Origin: Chondrus crispus
Taxonomy: Eukaryota; Rhodophyta; Florideophyceae; Gigartinales; Gigartinaceae
Length of the DNA: 39,961 nt
Assembly (NCBI RefSeq): GCF_000350225.1
Contig: NW_005178481.1
Span: 4,398 to 44,358, forward strand
Reading direction: 5' to 3'
The notes below the pieces were generated by a model. The model ran no database searches. It was given only the letters and a program-made list of their open reading frames with translations, and was not told the DNA's origin. Every line of letters starts with the position of its first letter. Within the stretch, counting starts at the first letter, position 1. Below, one piece after another: positions 18,410 through 28,519 of the stretch. A program made the position numbers and the translations under genes.

Positions 18410-20666
18410 CTAGTTTTTTTGCCGCTGCGGGATCCTTCTCACATCCGACGGCGCGGGCCCCGCGGCGGGCCCCCTGAAGGGTTGGTTCGACCTCGGCGTT
18501 GAAGCACTCGGCGTGCTCGCCGTCTGCGAATCGAACCAATTCTTAACCTTTAGGTAACTCGTCGATGGTATCCCTAACCTCTCCATTGGAGACAACGCCT
18601 CATAATTTTCCAAAACTCGGTGCATTTCCCGGACGGAAAGAATGCACGTTGGCGCGGCGTGCCCCTTTTCGTAACAATGATAGCACACCAGTCCGTTCGT
18701 CTTGACGGGATATTGCGGCCTAGGCCCTCCACGGGCCGGCGGCCTTCCTTGACGTTGCGGCTTTCCCATCCAGCCTGGCGTTCGAAACGTCGTACTCTTG
18801 TCTTCCATCGGAATGCGCGGCGCCGGCGTGTGGCCGCGCCCCCGAAACATCATCACGGGATCCTTAGGCTCTGAAAACGACTCCGTCGTGTATGTGGGCG
18901 TCGGTAAAGTTGACGCCCCGCTTGCCCCGTAGTCCTCGTGTCCGTAGCGCTCCGATGGCTCAATGAACTCGCCTTCGGCTATCAACGCTCCTTCGTAGTG
19001 ATTTTCGCTGCTTCCGTGCGCACCGCGTTCATCTGAAGCGGAAATTGACTCGTCTAAATGGACGGCGGCATGACTTTTGCGACCGGGATAAGAACCCCTC
19101 GGCTTCTTACCCGCCCTGATCGTCGACGGCGTCAGGATCGTGACCTTCTTGGTCTTCTTGTCCTTAGCGCGGCTCGCCGAGCCATGCGCTTTCGCGAAAT
19201 TGACTAGTCTCAAAAACGAAACGTCCCGATTGTCTTGTCGGTATTGAAATACCATCGGCTTGATACTCGAATCGAGTCCTTCGAATATACGTTTCCACAT
19301 CGATTGCTCGCGTCCGTCAGACGGATATAAAATTCCATCTCGTCTTCAGACGGTTTTTGCTGAACTTTTCGCAATGCGAGCACGGCTTGACGGATCGCCT
19401 CGTCGGTTGCGAAACTCCTCAACAACCAATGTACGGCCTCCGGCCAAACGGATACCTTTCCGTGGTGGGACCCGGCCGTGTGAGACACTGAAGTGTACTG
19501 TCTCAGGGCGATGCTGCTTACAAATTCGGGCAACAAGCGGATCGCTTGCCCCTCGTTCATTTTTTGAGTATCAAACTCTTGAACTAATTTCGCCAAAAAG
19601 CTAACACAATGACCCCGTCCTCACCTGTGAACGTGTTGTCCTTCTTCACCTTAGGCGGAATATCTCTCCTGATTTTTCGCACGGCGGTCCGCCGGGAACT
19701 TGACAAATATGTCTGCGGGTTCCGCAAGCGGTACGTTCGGTACGAAAGTAATTTCTTGAAGAGGTAGTTGGACGGATTCAGCTCCTCCAACTCCTCCCAT
19801 GGCCGCCTGCGTCGCGTTGCCACGTCCTCTGGCTCAGCGTCCTTGTCTATCCGCGAGGCGGACGAAGTGATCCCGCCCCGTCTGGAGGTAATTTTCTTAC
19901 CCTGCTAAATTCCTTTTCCTTCCTTTGAACGATGCTCGGAATCGCTGGCATGGTTCGACGAACCGTCGTCACCATCTTCGAAGAGGCCATTCGACTCGGC
20001 CATTGAGTCTTGGTCCTCTGGCTCGTCACTACAGTGACTCTTGCCCCGGCCTCGCAGATTCTTCTTCGAAGTCTTCGACTTGGAACTCCGCTGTACCGCG
20101 GCCTTGTCCTTCTTCGATCGACGATCGCCTTCTCGACCCGTTGGGAGCGGCTCTTGCCCGGCGACCTGTTCAAGGTCCTTGAGACGATGAGCGGCGCGGT
20201 CAAACCTGTCGTCGATACTGCTTCTAAATTTACCTAAGGACTCCAAAGCTTGATTCGCGTCGCACCTTGCGTCCTTGACCGAAAATTTCAACGAAGTTAG
20301 GACCTCCGGCTCCAGACCGTCGGTCGCCTCACCTCACTCCTTCTCGACGAGATCCACTCGAGCCGATAGCTCTTCTAAAACGGTGTGGAACTCGGATGCT
20401 TGCAACTCCAGTTGCTTCCGGACGAGGGCCAATTCAGCCTCGAGATTTTTCGTCATCTCTTGGCGAATTTCCTTGGCCACCTTCTCGAACCTGTAGGATA
20501 CGTTATCCTTGTCGGTTTCGATCCCCGTCGGGGATTCTTGACCTTCGGGATCCGTGGCCGTATTGGCCTGGCTTCGGGTGCGAGGACCATGCGAGATCCT
20601 CGACGCCCTTGCCGATCCGCTCCTACTCTCCCCGGGACCGACGTCCCCGGGTGCGCTTGTCGACAT
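18410..20666 (-). pseudogene. gag: Gag of element 2, decayed
   Basis: It starts at ATG 20666 (MSTSAPGDV). The first part has a coiled coil (about residues 60-110). It runs in one phase through TGA (20334-20336) and TAG (19905-19907) to 19584, then shifts near 19590 and again near 19280 before finishing in the 19300-18410 frame. The capsid-like part (NTFTGEDGVIVLAF, LLRSFATDEAIRQAV) aligns with the element 1 Gag. The C-terminal part has a canonical CCHC zinc knuckle (CYHCYEKGHAAPTC). The frame ends at TAG immediately after an A AAA AAC heptamer. Two stops and two shifts make it nonfunctional. Confidence 0.85.
18413..18419 (-). promoter_or_regulatory. -1 ribosomal frameshift heptamer A AAA AAC, element 2
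   Basis: On the minus strand the gag codons read CAA AAA AAC TAG. A AAA AAC is a classical X XXY YYZ slippery site in the correct phase, with the stop as the next codon, and the pol frame lies at -1. This accounts for Gag-Pol synthesis in the once-active element. Confidence 0.85.
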
Positions 20667-20806
20667 CGCTCGTACGAGCGAACCTACACAAAAAAAGTTA
20701 CAAACAAAAATAAAAAAGAGACTCCGTTACCCAGACCACTTTCGTAGTACAACTCCAGATCAAACCTGTCGTCGACACAATTCTAGGTCGGGTTTGCTGC
20801 AGACAA

Positions 20807-20824
20807 TTCTAGGTCGGGAGACCA
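20807..20824 (-). other. Candidate primer-binding site of element 2
   Basis: Four bases inside the 5' LTR end the minus strand reads TGGTCTCCCGACCTAGAA, with the TGG expected for a tRNA 3' end. Part of it (ACAATTCTAGGTCGGG on the plus strand) is duplicated just to the left. The tRNA is not identified. Confidence 0.5.
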
Positions 20825-20828
20825 CTTT

Positions 20829-21869
20829 TGTAGTGCAATGTGCTTGGCAGGCCGCGAACACAGTCCGACGGTCAAATAAAAAGAAGAAAAACAACAACAG
20901 CAACAACCACTGCCGATGGCACGCGCTACGGAGCGTTCGAGACTCCCTTTCCCCTTGTGTGGGCTTGCGGCCCACGGTAGCTCAACTCTGACGGGGGTAA
21001 GGAAAGATCCCCGGCCCGGGAGGATAATGGTGGTAGAGACTTGTCAAGACTTGAGCGTTCGACGAGTGCCGGTTGGGCTTGTCTACGAAGATGTAACCGC
21101 GGTTCGCTGGGTTGTAAGGCCAATGCTCGACGAGCGTCTTCAGCACCTTGTGTATAATTCAAGGTCTTCGACGGGGGCTTGTTCAGCACTACCCGACAGG
21201 ATCGTAACCGTGTAGCAACGCTACTACCGACGTGTTGCCCGATGGCTAGAAACACCCTCACCAGCGCGATCGGAATCGCGGTAGGCGGTACCAACTCTGT
21301 CTTGTACAGCAAGACCTTCGACGGAGGCGTCGTTGCAACAGCTTTCTGACGGAACTTGAAACAGTAGCAGCGCTACACAACGTGTTGCTCGATGGCTAAA
21401 GCACCTACACCGGATCGGTCGCAACCAACTCCAGTGGAACCAACACAATTAAGGGAAAAATAGAGGTAGAAGTAGAAGATGAAAGGGAAATAAAGGAAAA
21501 AGAAAAGGGAACCCCCGAGCGCCAAGGATAACGTAATCTGTGGCAAAAGGGAGCGTCTTGGGAAAGACGGACTTCGACCAAGGCGATATTCAACTCTGGC
21601 AACTCGGGTTTCCTTTACTGACTTGGTGGTCAGAGGGCTAAGGTATATATCGCCCCGCCGGAGCCACTACAGTAGCTCGCGGCGCTAGATCCTAGATCTA
21701 ATCTAGTGTCAGCAAAATTAATGCCAACTAATTAACTAAATAAAATAAAATAATTAAAAATTAAAACTGTGGAATTATTCACACGTGTGTCCCCCAGCTC
21801 GGACTACTTTTCATATCCAAATATTTTCCTTTCTTTTCACCCCCCTTTTCAGGTGCGTATTGCACTACA
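20829..21869 (-). repeat. 5' LTR of element 2 (1041 bp)
   Basis: Bounded by TGTAGTGCAAT and ATTGCACTACA, a perfect 11-bp terminal inverted repeat. It contains ACACGTGTGT near the outer end, an AT-rich tract and a minus-strand TATATA near 21644-21650 that could be the promoter. The outer flank is GTACG, which would be the target duplication. The partner cannot be found because the left end of the element is missing. Confidence 0.8.
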
Positions 21870-22612
21870 GTACGGAAGGGCTGGGTGTGAAAGAAACGGG
21901 GCTGATGCCGATGAAACGGGGATTGAAAGAAGGGCGAGGGGAACGAGCGTGTAAAGGAACCTGGCAGCGAGGAGGCGAATGTGAATGCGAGCCGATAAGT
22001 TGTCCGGAGAGAGGCGGCAAAGGGAGATAGAAATAAATCAGTACACGGCGGGAAAGTCGGTGAACGGTGGGAAGGTTTGGATGGTTGTGTTGATGCAGTG
22101 TACTTTCCCTGGATCAGTGGGTCTCAACGCATTTCGCAAGCGCAATGGACGCCATTTTCGCTTGGGATGATGACGTCTCTCAGACAAGGTTACCTACATG
22201 CACTTGGATGCCAGACCTGACGCCTTCTTTGTCAGTCACAACAGCGCCCACAGTGGCGTCTTTTCCTTCAGAGCTCCTCGCCATACCTGTATAAATGAGC
22301 TCCCCTGGTCTCGAGGCCTTGATTCGCTCATGGCCCTTGTCATGCACATGGACTGCGTCGCACCGGATTACAAAGCTCCCTGCAATAAGTCTCTTGCAGT
22401 CAATTCATCTGGATGTGGAAGCAACCCTACTGCCAAACCCCTATTTTTCTCGTCATTAGCTCCAAAGTCCTCGTCCGCTCGCCCCAAACCACTTTTTAAA
22501 ATTCGGAGGAAATGTGTTGACTCTCACACCTTTTGCGAGCACTAGCATCATCATATCTGCGAACTAATAATGTCTTGTGCTCTGCACTTCACGTCCTTGT
22601 CCATCTTACTCT
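21870..22612. other. Unassigned stretch right of element 2
   Basis: A plus-strand frame (22198-22545) and a protein-like minus-strand phase over about 22180-22410 overlap here. Neither shows a motif I recognise. The minus-strand reading continues the direction of the decayed gene at 22613-23046 and could be a remnant of the same locus. Confidence 0.25.
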
Positions 22613-23046
22613 CTACGCTCTATATCCTCCGGCCACATTCGATCCTTGTCTGTTATTAATATACGAGCTCGTATTCGGGCTCAGTGCTCTTTCCAGTGGT
22701 GTCACACGATCTTCTGTAGGGTCAGGTTGCACAAAAGTTTCGGTTTCTTGGTGGATTTGATCTTCAGGGCCGTCGTCAATCAGGTCTATCACTTCACCAG
22801 CCTTGATGTTAGCTATGCGAAGCGTGACTTCCTTGAGGCAATCTGATAATTCCCATTAGCCCTGACGGAAGGTACACGGCGACCCTTGAATTTGTCAGTT
22901 TTCATGCCAATGACAGTTCGAACTACCAATTTGATCTTCCAGGCAGCTCCATACATGCGACGATATTTACTCTGAGATGTGAGCAGTCTGGCACGAGTGT
23001 GGACGCCGTTACCAATAATAATTCGAGGATTATTGACGCTCACCAT
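22613..23046 (-). pseudogene. Unknown small gene with one frameshift
   Basis: From ATG 23046 the frame gives a basic, compact N-terminal part (GNGVHTRARLLTSQSKYRR, WKIKLVVRTVIG). It slips by one base near 22850 and then reads TLRIANIKAGEVIDLIDD and an acidic tail to TAG 22613-22615. The pattern of a short basic beta-rich module followed by an acidic tail resembles small N-terminal modules of transposon proteins, but I cannot name a family. It lies outside the piggyBac-like terminal repeat and points away from that transposase, so it may be a host gene or the relic of another element. Confidence 0.4.
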
Positions 23047-23252
23047 TTTGAAGAAAATTAGGGAAGAAGTGGACGAAAGTGTGAAGTAGAGAAGACTGAG
23101 ATACGGAAATGAATGTTTTCTGGTTTGACAACGTAAGTACTGTAGTCGTTATCCTTTCACGACAGTAGCCATAAAATTCTACAATTATTTGAATTGCAAA
23201 AGGCCGCCGAAAAACCAGCCTCATATGAGGTCATTTGTCACCTACACACTAG

Positions 23253-23267
23253 TGTCTAGTGACCTAA
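23253..23267 (+). repeat. Left terminal inverted repeat of piggyBac-like element
   Basis: A 15-bp match to the reverse complement of 26204-26218. It is preceded by CTAG and followed by the palindrome CCTCAATTGAGG at 23271-23282. Confidence 0.8.
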
Positions 23268-23470
23268 GCACCTCAATTGAGGGGCGTTTTATGACGAGCA
23301 TTCAGAAGACATAAACTCGCCTGGCAAAAATTGCGTTGTACTGTATTCTCAGTGTATGTCTCGAGAGTGCCGGCATGGGTTAGGGGCGAGAAGCTGACGT
23401 AATTATTGTGAGAGCAAAAACAAAGCTCGAAGTTGACTGCGGTCTGGCGGGAGGCGTTAAGCAGACAACG

Positions 23471-26146
23471 ATGAACATCTGCAACATTAAGATGGCCCCG
23501 GGTCCGTCTTTCCACCCACGTCTCGATTCATCCCCACATCTGGACGCAGACCAAAATGCAACTACCGAAATATCCCCCGAAACCGCGTGCACGCGAGACC
23601 CATGTGTAACAGAAACGAGTCTCGAGACTCCCACCTCCAACACCGAATCTGTGCCAGTACTCCGAACGGATGCCACAGACTCTGTACAGCAGCTTATGAT
23701 ACAAGAATCGTGGGAGCAAGAGGCGGAGGCCCTACAGGATGGAGGTGTTCCGGATGACGGTGTTTCGGATGAAAACGGCACACGCGAGGTTATTACAGCA
23801 CATGGGACACAATGGTATCTTCAAGAAGTCACGGTCCCCATAGGTGGGCCCGTACTGTAGTATAATGACCGGCGCGAGCGCGCGGAGGTCATCGGACGGC
23901 CGTGTACGGTATACACGTGGGCGGTTGTGCCCACGTGTAGCGAGCGCGCGCGCATGCCGAGCGGTCGTAATCTGGCGTACGTGTACAGTAGTGCACGTGT
24001 CGTCCGAACGATAGTGTACGCGTGTTACGTGTGCGCGTTAGCACACGTGTCGTCCGTGCAGTAGTCTGTGAGCAACACGCGTGTACAGTAGTGCACACGT
24101 GTAGTAGCAGCGTCCGTGCGGTAGTAGCAATTATGGCGCTATCTTTTAATTGTGTACAGTACCTGACACGCACTAGGCGGCAGGTACTGTACTACTGTAC
24201 TGGGACAGGTGTTCGAGGCGTCCCTCTGAGGGGTTAAGACGTGGCACCCGTCCCCACCAGTAAACGGGGGCAAGCTCGCCGCCGTCTCTTTCGCGCCTAT
24301 ATACGTCCGTTTTGGTTGTCTATCGCGCGCGCTGGCTTCCAACCCGTTACCGGTCGCTCCCGTTCACGCACCACGGGGCGAATGCGCGTAACCGGCCAGT
24401 GAGCCACTCCCTTTTCGCGAGCTCGTCCGATCGGTTCAATTAGCGCGTCGCGTCCACGCCGCGTGCTCCCTCGCTAAAGCCTCCGCCTCTCACCCAACCC
24501 AGGGCGGAGAGGAGTTATCCCACACGTACCAAGCCGTCCATGGAAGGTTAAATCACACAGCGGAGATTTCATAAGCGAAAATGGATTGACATCCAAACGC
24601 AACTTGATAGACTATTTTTTGTGCATGTTTCCCATGGAGCACTTGCCACAAATTGTCATATTGACAAATGGAAGCCTGGAGAACGCCAAAAAGCAGGTAA
24701 CAACAGCTGGTGAGATGTTAAAGTTTTTCGGAATACTCATTCTGATAACACGATTCGAATTTGGGAAGAAGCGGGACTTGTGGAAGAAGACCGGTCGCAA
24801 CGTCCTGTTACCTCCTCCGAATTTTGGGGAGAGAACGAGTCGTGACCGCTTCCTGACGCTCTGGACACATGCGAATTACAGCAAACAGCCCCTGCAACAA
24901 GATCTCATGAGTTCCGTTTGGTACAGATGGGCATTAGTGCAAGACTTTGTTGACGCTTTTAACAAGCATCGAATTCAAAACGTTACGCCACCCGAGATTC
25001 TCTGCGTTGATGAGTCCATTTCGAGATGGTATGGACTCGGGGGAAATTGGATATTTATAGGGCTGCCACACTACGTGGCAATTGATCGCAAGCCTGAGAA
25101 CGGATGTGAAATTCAGGACAGCGCATGTGATAGAAGTGGAATAATGTTGCATTCGGAACTGGTATCAACAGCACAGGACGAGGCTACAAGGACATATGAG
25201 AGAGATATGTTACACGGTACGGCCGTACTCCGTCGTACTGTGGAGCCGTGGGCTGGGACGAATCGAATTGTGTGTGCTGACTCATACTTCGTAAGTGTGG
25301 AGGCCGCAGACGAAATGGCGAAGATTGGATTACGCTTTATTGGGGTTGTCAACACTTCTACGACTCGGTTTCCCTTGCAATATTTGTCGTCTGTTGAGTT
25401 CATGCAGAGAGGCAAGTGGCATTCGGTCATACGCAAGAATGGTGATGGGGTTCCGGATCTCATGGCATTGGTCTGGGTAGATCTTGAGCGTCGCTATTTT
25501 GTTGCGAACACATGATCAAGCTTGATTGGAACGCCATATTCCCGCACGCTTGGGCGTCAGATGGATCATAATCCTGAGCGTGTCCAGCTTGAAATAGACC
25601 AGCCTGAGGTTGTTGAGAATTATTATAGCTCTTGCGCTTCTATCGGTCAACATAACCGATGTAGACAGGATGACTTGATGTTTGAAAGGAAATTGCAGAC
25701 GTTGGACTGGTCTGTGAGGGTTAATAACAGCGTACTTGGAATCGTTATCCAGGATGCGTGGAGACTATATGAGGGTGAATGGGGGAATAGGAAGAGGTTG
25801 AAACAGCGTGAGTTTTACGAAGACCTGGCTAGCGAACTTATTTTTAATTCTTACGATGTCGTCGGGGGTCGTTCACGACACGTCAGCAGTGAAGTAGAGT
25901 CTGTTACCCCTGTCAAGCGTACAAGCGGCGTTGGAATTCATCTGACCCCGACGAAGATGAAGCGAAAGCAGAATGGGGTGGAAACTAGGTACGCAGCGCA
26001 GAATAATTGTCGGGTGTGTAAAGTCAACAAAGACTACACATGTTTGTTCATCTTGCTCAGATAGTAACCGTGAACAAGTGTGGGTATGCCGTCCAGTGAC
26101 AGAGAGAGACTGCTTTATTACTCATCTTTTAGAGGAGCATGAATAA
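23471..26146 (+). pseudogene. piggyBac-like transposase, interrupted
   Basis: It begins at ATG 23471 with an acidic, Thr/Glu-rich N-terminus. A solo LTR splits it at 23856-24524. The frame is continuous if the LTR and one CGTAC copy are ignored. The core has the three Asp positions of piggyBac (DDE_Tnp_1_7): ILCVDESISRW, IVCADSYFVS and VWVDLERRYFVANT. A TGA at 25513-25515 follows, and the same phase resumes to about 26040. There a one-base shift is needed to complete a C-terminal Cys/His-rich domain (CRVCKVN, CSSC, VWVCRP, DCFITHLLEEH) ending at TAA 26144-26146. The catalytic triad is intact, but the LTR, the stop and the shift make the copy inactive. Confidence 0.85.
23856..24524 (+). repeat. 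Solo LTR inside piggyBac transposase, TSD CGTAC
   Basis: It runs from TGTAGTATAATGACC to GAGTTATCCCACA (669 bp) and is flanked on both sides by CGTAC (23851-23855 and 24525-24529). Its right half matches 1-331, and its layout matches the LTR of element 1 in reverse orientation. The outer part has many CACGTGT, GTACAGTAGTGCAC and similar palindromic motifs. There is no internal retroelement sequence, so it is the product of LTR-LTR recombination. Confidence 0.93.
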
Positions 26147-26203
26147 AGATCATCAGCTATCACCTCAATTGAGGAAATTTACCACCTCAATTGAGTGGAA
26201 TTT

Positions 26204-26218
26204 TTAGGTCACTAGACA
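26204..26218 (-). repeat. Right terminal inverted repeat of piggyBac-like element
   Basis: The perfect partner of 23253-23267, followed by CTAG at 26219-26222. Two CCTCAATTGAGG-type palindromes precede it at about 26163-26196. Confidence 0.8.
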
Positions 26219-26222
26219 CTAG

Positions 26223-26783
26223 CGTATACCACAGGAACTGGCAAAGGATTATGACATGCGGTTTGTATCTTTTCCGTGATTAGAACTGTATAGAGGCCGG
26301 TGTGCAATACCGATGTGTGCTAGGAGCACATATTGGCCAATCTATTAATTGCTGACAAGCATAAGGGAGGACGTGGATCCGAGCATTTGCCTCACATAAA
26401 ATTACCACGTTTGCAACCGACGTCAGATATTTCCTTGACGTCAGTTGCGACGTGGAACAGCCTATTGCTTATCCCGGAGAGGTCGGGCTCCGAGAGGGTG
26501 ACTAGTCTTGAAGTGAATGTGTTCAGTGTTCTGTGTTTTTTCCTTACCGTCGCCGCGAGACGATGGCTATTTAAATATCTGTCGTATATAGTGCTAGAGT
26601 GTCCTTCCACGCTGTCTCGGATACTGCAGACCGTGGAAGGGGAAGTTGTGTACTTTTGTTATAAATAAAAACTCTAACGATTAGATAGCAACGGTTCCAA
26701 TCTTGTGCACCGTATACAGAATATTTCCAAGGCCGTTCGAGCGGGTCGTTCACGAGCGCGGTGCATGTGACCGGCAATGAACA
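26223..26783. other. Unassigned stretch between two transposons
   Basis: An open plus-strand frame (26333-26668, no ATG start) ends near an AATAAA at 26665, but I recognise no domain. Two GACGTCAG motifs lie near 26420-26447. It is most likely target DNA around both insertions. Confidence 0.25.
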
Positions 26784-27189
26784 TGTGGCAAATGGCGGGG
26801 CGTTGGCTGCAGGGGATACGTCAGAGACGACGGAGGTCGTCTTTGTTAGCGTTGGGTACGCTAACCAGAAAAACAACAGTAGTGGCGAGTTCGCTCCGGC
26901 CGGACTGATTCTCGAGAGGGCGCTCCCTTTTATTATCTCTCCTCGCCGTCCCTTTCTCCACCGCCTTCCAGCGGCAGACTCTGTCTCGTGCATCGGCGCG
27001 GTGCATGCGAACGGGCGCCAGCGGCGGACGCCCGTTCAACTCTAATTGCAACCGAAAGGTCGTCTCGCGCAGCGGACGTCTGTCCGTCGTCGCTAAAGTA
27101 GAGACGCGGTCGCCTCTTGTTTCGTGCACCGTGATAAGGAAACGGCCGTACGTCCCAAGTAGCTCTGGGATCAATAGGGCATCGCTACA
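26784..27189 (-). repeat. 3' LTR of element 3
   Basis: It starts TGTGGCAAATGGCGG and ends GGGCATCGCTACA, 406 bp. The integrase frame runs on through most of it, to 26821. The flanking AACA at 26780-26783 is half of the target duplication. Confidence 0.93.
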
Positions 27190-28514
27190 GTGCCCCATGA
27201 AGAGCGAGGCTTGGTGCAAGCGCTTCATTAGAAGGAGCACAATTGAAGCGACTCGTTTTTGTTCGCGCTTACCAGAGCTATGCAAAAAATCCTCGAGGAT
27301 TCCGAGGAGGTCTTCAGCAACCTGCGCAAGCGGTTCCCGTATCAGATCGACCTTATCAGGCAGACCTTCCCATTCCACCAATACATCAATTCCAGCGGCG
27401 GTCTTTCGAATGTCGCACGTCTTCTTTGCATCCTGATACGTAGTCTCGGAATGTTCTGCATACCGAAGTAGAATAGGGTCCACTTCTCGGTTCTCGAGAG
27501 CCGCTCGATAAAAAACAAGACGTCGGGCATGAACGGTTGCGCGTTTTTGATTGATCAGATCCTCTACCTCGTACACCCAGTCTGATTTAACCTCGGTTAC
27601 GCGCCTCGGGCCGCGCCACACGAACTGTAGCTTGTGCCCCTTGCGCTGTGCTCGCCGCACAAGTACGAAGTCTCCCTTCTCAAAATTAGCGGCGTGCGCG
27701 TTGGTTTCGGCATTGTGTGTCGCCACTGCCCGTGCGCGAGACTTAGAAACCAGACCCTTCACATCTCGATGCATTCTGTCTAGAGAATCCTGAGTTCCAT
27801 TTATCTCGATGAGCTGTCTCGCCCGCGTCTCAGTTAAAGTGGGTACACGCTTGTACTTTTCCACGGGGAGGGCAGCGAGCAGCGGTCGCGTAGGGCAATG
27901 TGAGGTAAACACCTCTAGTGGAGTGCGATAGACCCCTGGGGTCGTCTCGTCTCTGAGACCAAGGCGCTTGAGTGGTGCCTGGTTTAGCACGCTTTGAACG
28001 CACTCTGTGACCGCAGGCCAGTCTTTTTGGGCTAATCGAAACTCATGAAGTACAGCTCGGCACGCGCACAGTACCTCGCGACATACGCGTTCGACAGAGC
28101 CATTGGCCCAGGGAAAGTAAGCGGTGGTGAAGTAGTGTTTGACCATGAGCTCTTCCGTGAGCTCCTTGATCAACCGGTTCTTGAAGTGGGCACCCTGATC
28201 GGACACCATCCACTCCATACTTCCGAACACGGCGATCCAAGTACACAGAGCGTCGGCAGCGGCGTCGCCCGTAGCAGCCTCTGTCGGCCAGAGCCACATA
28301 CGACGACAAGTCGTCGCGAATAACCAGTAGGTATTCCAATCGACCGGTACTGGCGCTCATATAGAGGTAGTCTACATGCAGCACCTCGTCGGGCCTATCG
28401 CCATGGAGCGCGTGACCAAGGGGTCGTGGGACCTCCTCTCCTGTGCCCGTCGTAATACAATGGAGACATCCCTTCACGAATGAAGTAACATCACTGCTCA
28501 AATTGCTCCAAGTG
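26821..28514 (-). pseudogene. Integrase core and chromo-like tail of element 3
   Basis: It continues the zinc domain (KGCLHC, just left of the solo LTR) into the integrase core: HVDYLYM with the first Asp, VSDQGAHF with the second and NGSVERVCREV with the Glu. A one-base shift near 28300, beside a CGACGAC/GTCGTCG inverted repeat, moves the frame from 28501-28043 to 28299-26821. The C-terminal part has an SH3-like segment (FEKGDFVLVRRA) and a divergent chromodomain-like segment (VLVEWEGLPDKVDLIREPL). The last 123 codons lie inside the 3' LTR, so the protein end is LTR-encoded and also present as an orphan frame in the 5' LTR. Confidence 0.82.
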
Positions 28515-28519
28515 AAATC

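Larger units (their letters stand above)
15886..18539 (-). pseudogene. pol: Protease, RT and RNase H of element 2, split at RT active site
   Basis: Pol overlaps gag (18410-18539) in the -1 frame. It has retropepsin (VLDTGAGSNLV) and RT up to the codons just before the active site. There a 14-bp insertion at 16611-16634 shifts the frame and separates it from YLDDIII (continuing in the 16641-15886 frame). RNase H follows (DTDVSDYQIGAAL, SEKECLAVFW), but the usual TDH motif reads TAH, a loss of one expected catalytic Asp. It ends at TGA 15886-15888, probably from Trp, with coding-like sequence continuing beyond. The product would be inactive. Confidence 0.88.
13706..21869 (-). mobile_element. 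Ty3/gypsy chromovirus (element 2), 3' truncated, decayed
   Basis: Transcribed right to left: 1041-bp 5' LTR (20829-21869), PBS, gag, protease-RT-RNase H, integrase and chromodomain. It runs directly into the element 1 5' LTR. No copy of its own LTR is found at the left end, so its 3' end is missing. Gag and pol carry several nonsense codons and frameshifts. It has no antisense genes between chromodomain and LTR, unlike element 1, to which its proteins are clearly related. It is less GC-rich than element 1. Confidence 0.85.
23253..26218 (+). mobile_element. piggyBac-like DNA transposon with CTAG flanks
   Basis: Terminal inverted repeats TGTCTAGTGACCTAA (23253-23267) and TTAGGTCACTAGACA (26204-26218) enclose a transposase of piggyBac type. 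CTAG lies directly outside both ends (23249-23252 and 26219-26222), where piggyBac normally has TTAA. Subterminal CCTCAATTGAGG palindromes occur inside the left end and twice inside the right end (one slightly changed). Without the solo LTR and its duplicated 5 bp the element is about 2.3 kb, a normal size. Confidence 0.75.

Noticed and set aside
20829..21869. Reading the 13296-13789 LTR as the missing 3' LTR of element 2
   Set aside because: It is not the same sequence as the element 2 5' LTR (TGTAGTGCAAT ... ATTGCACTACA) and clearly matches the element 1 3' LTR.
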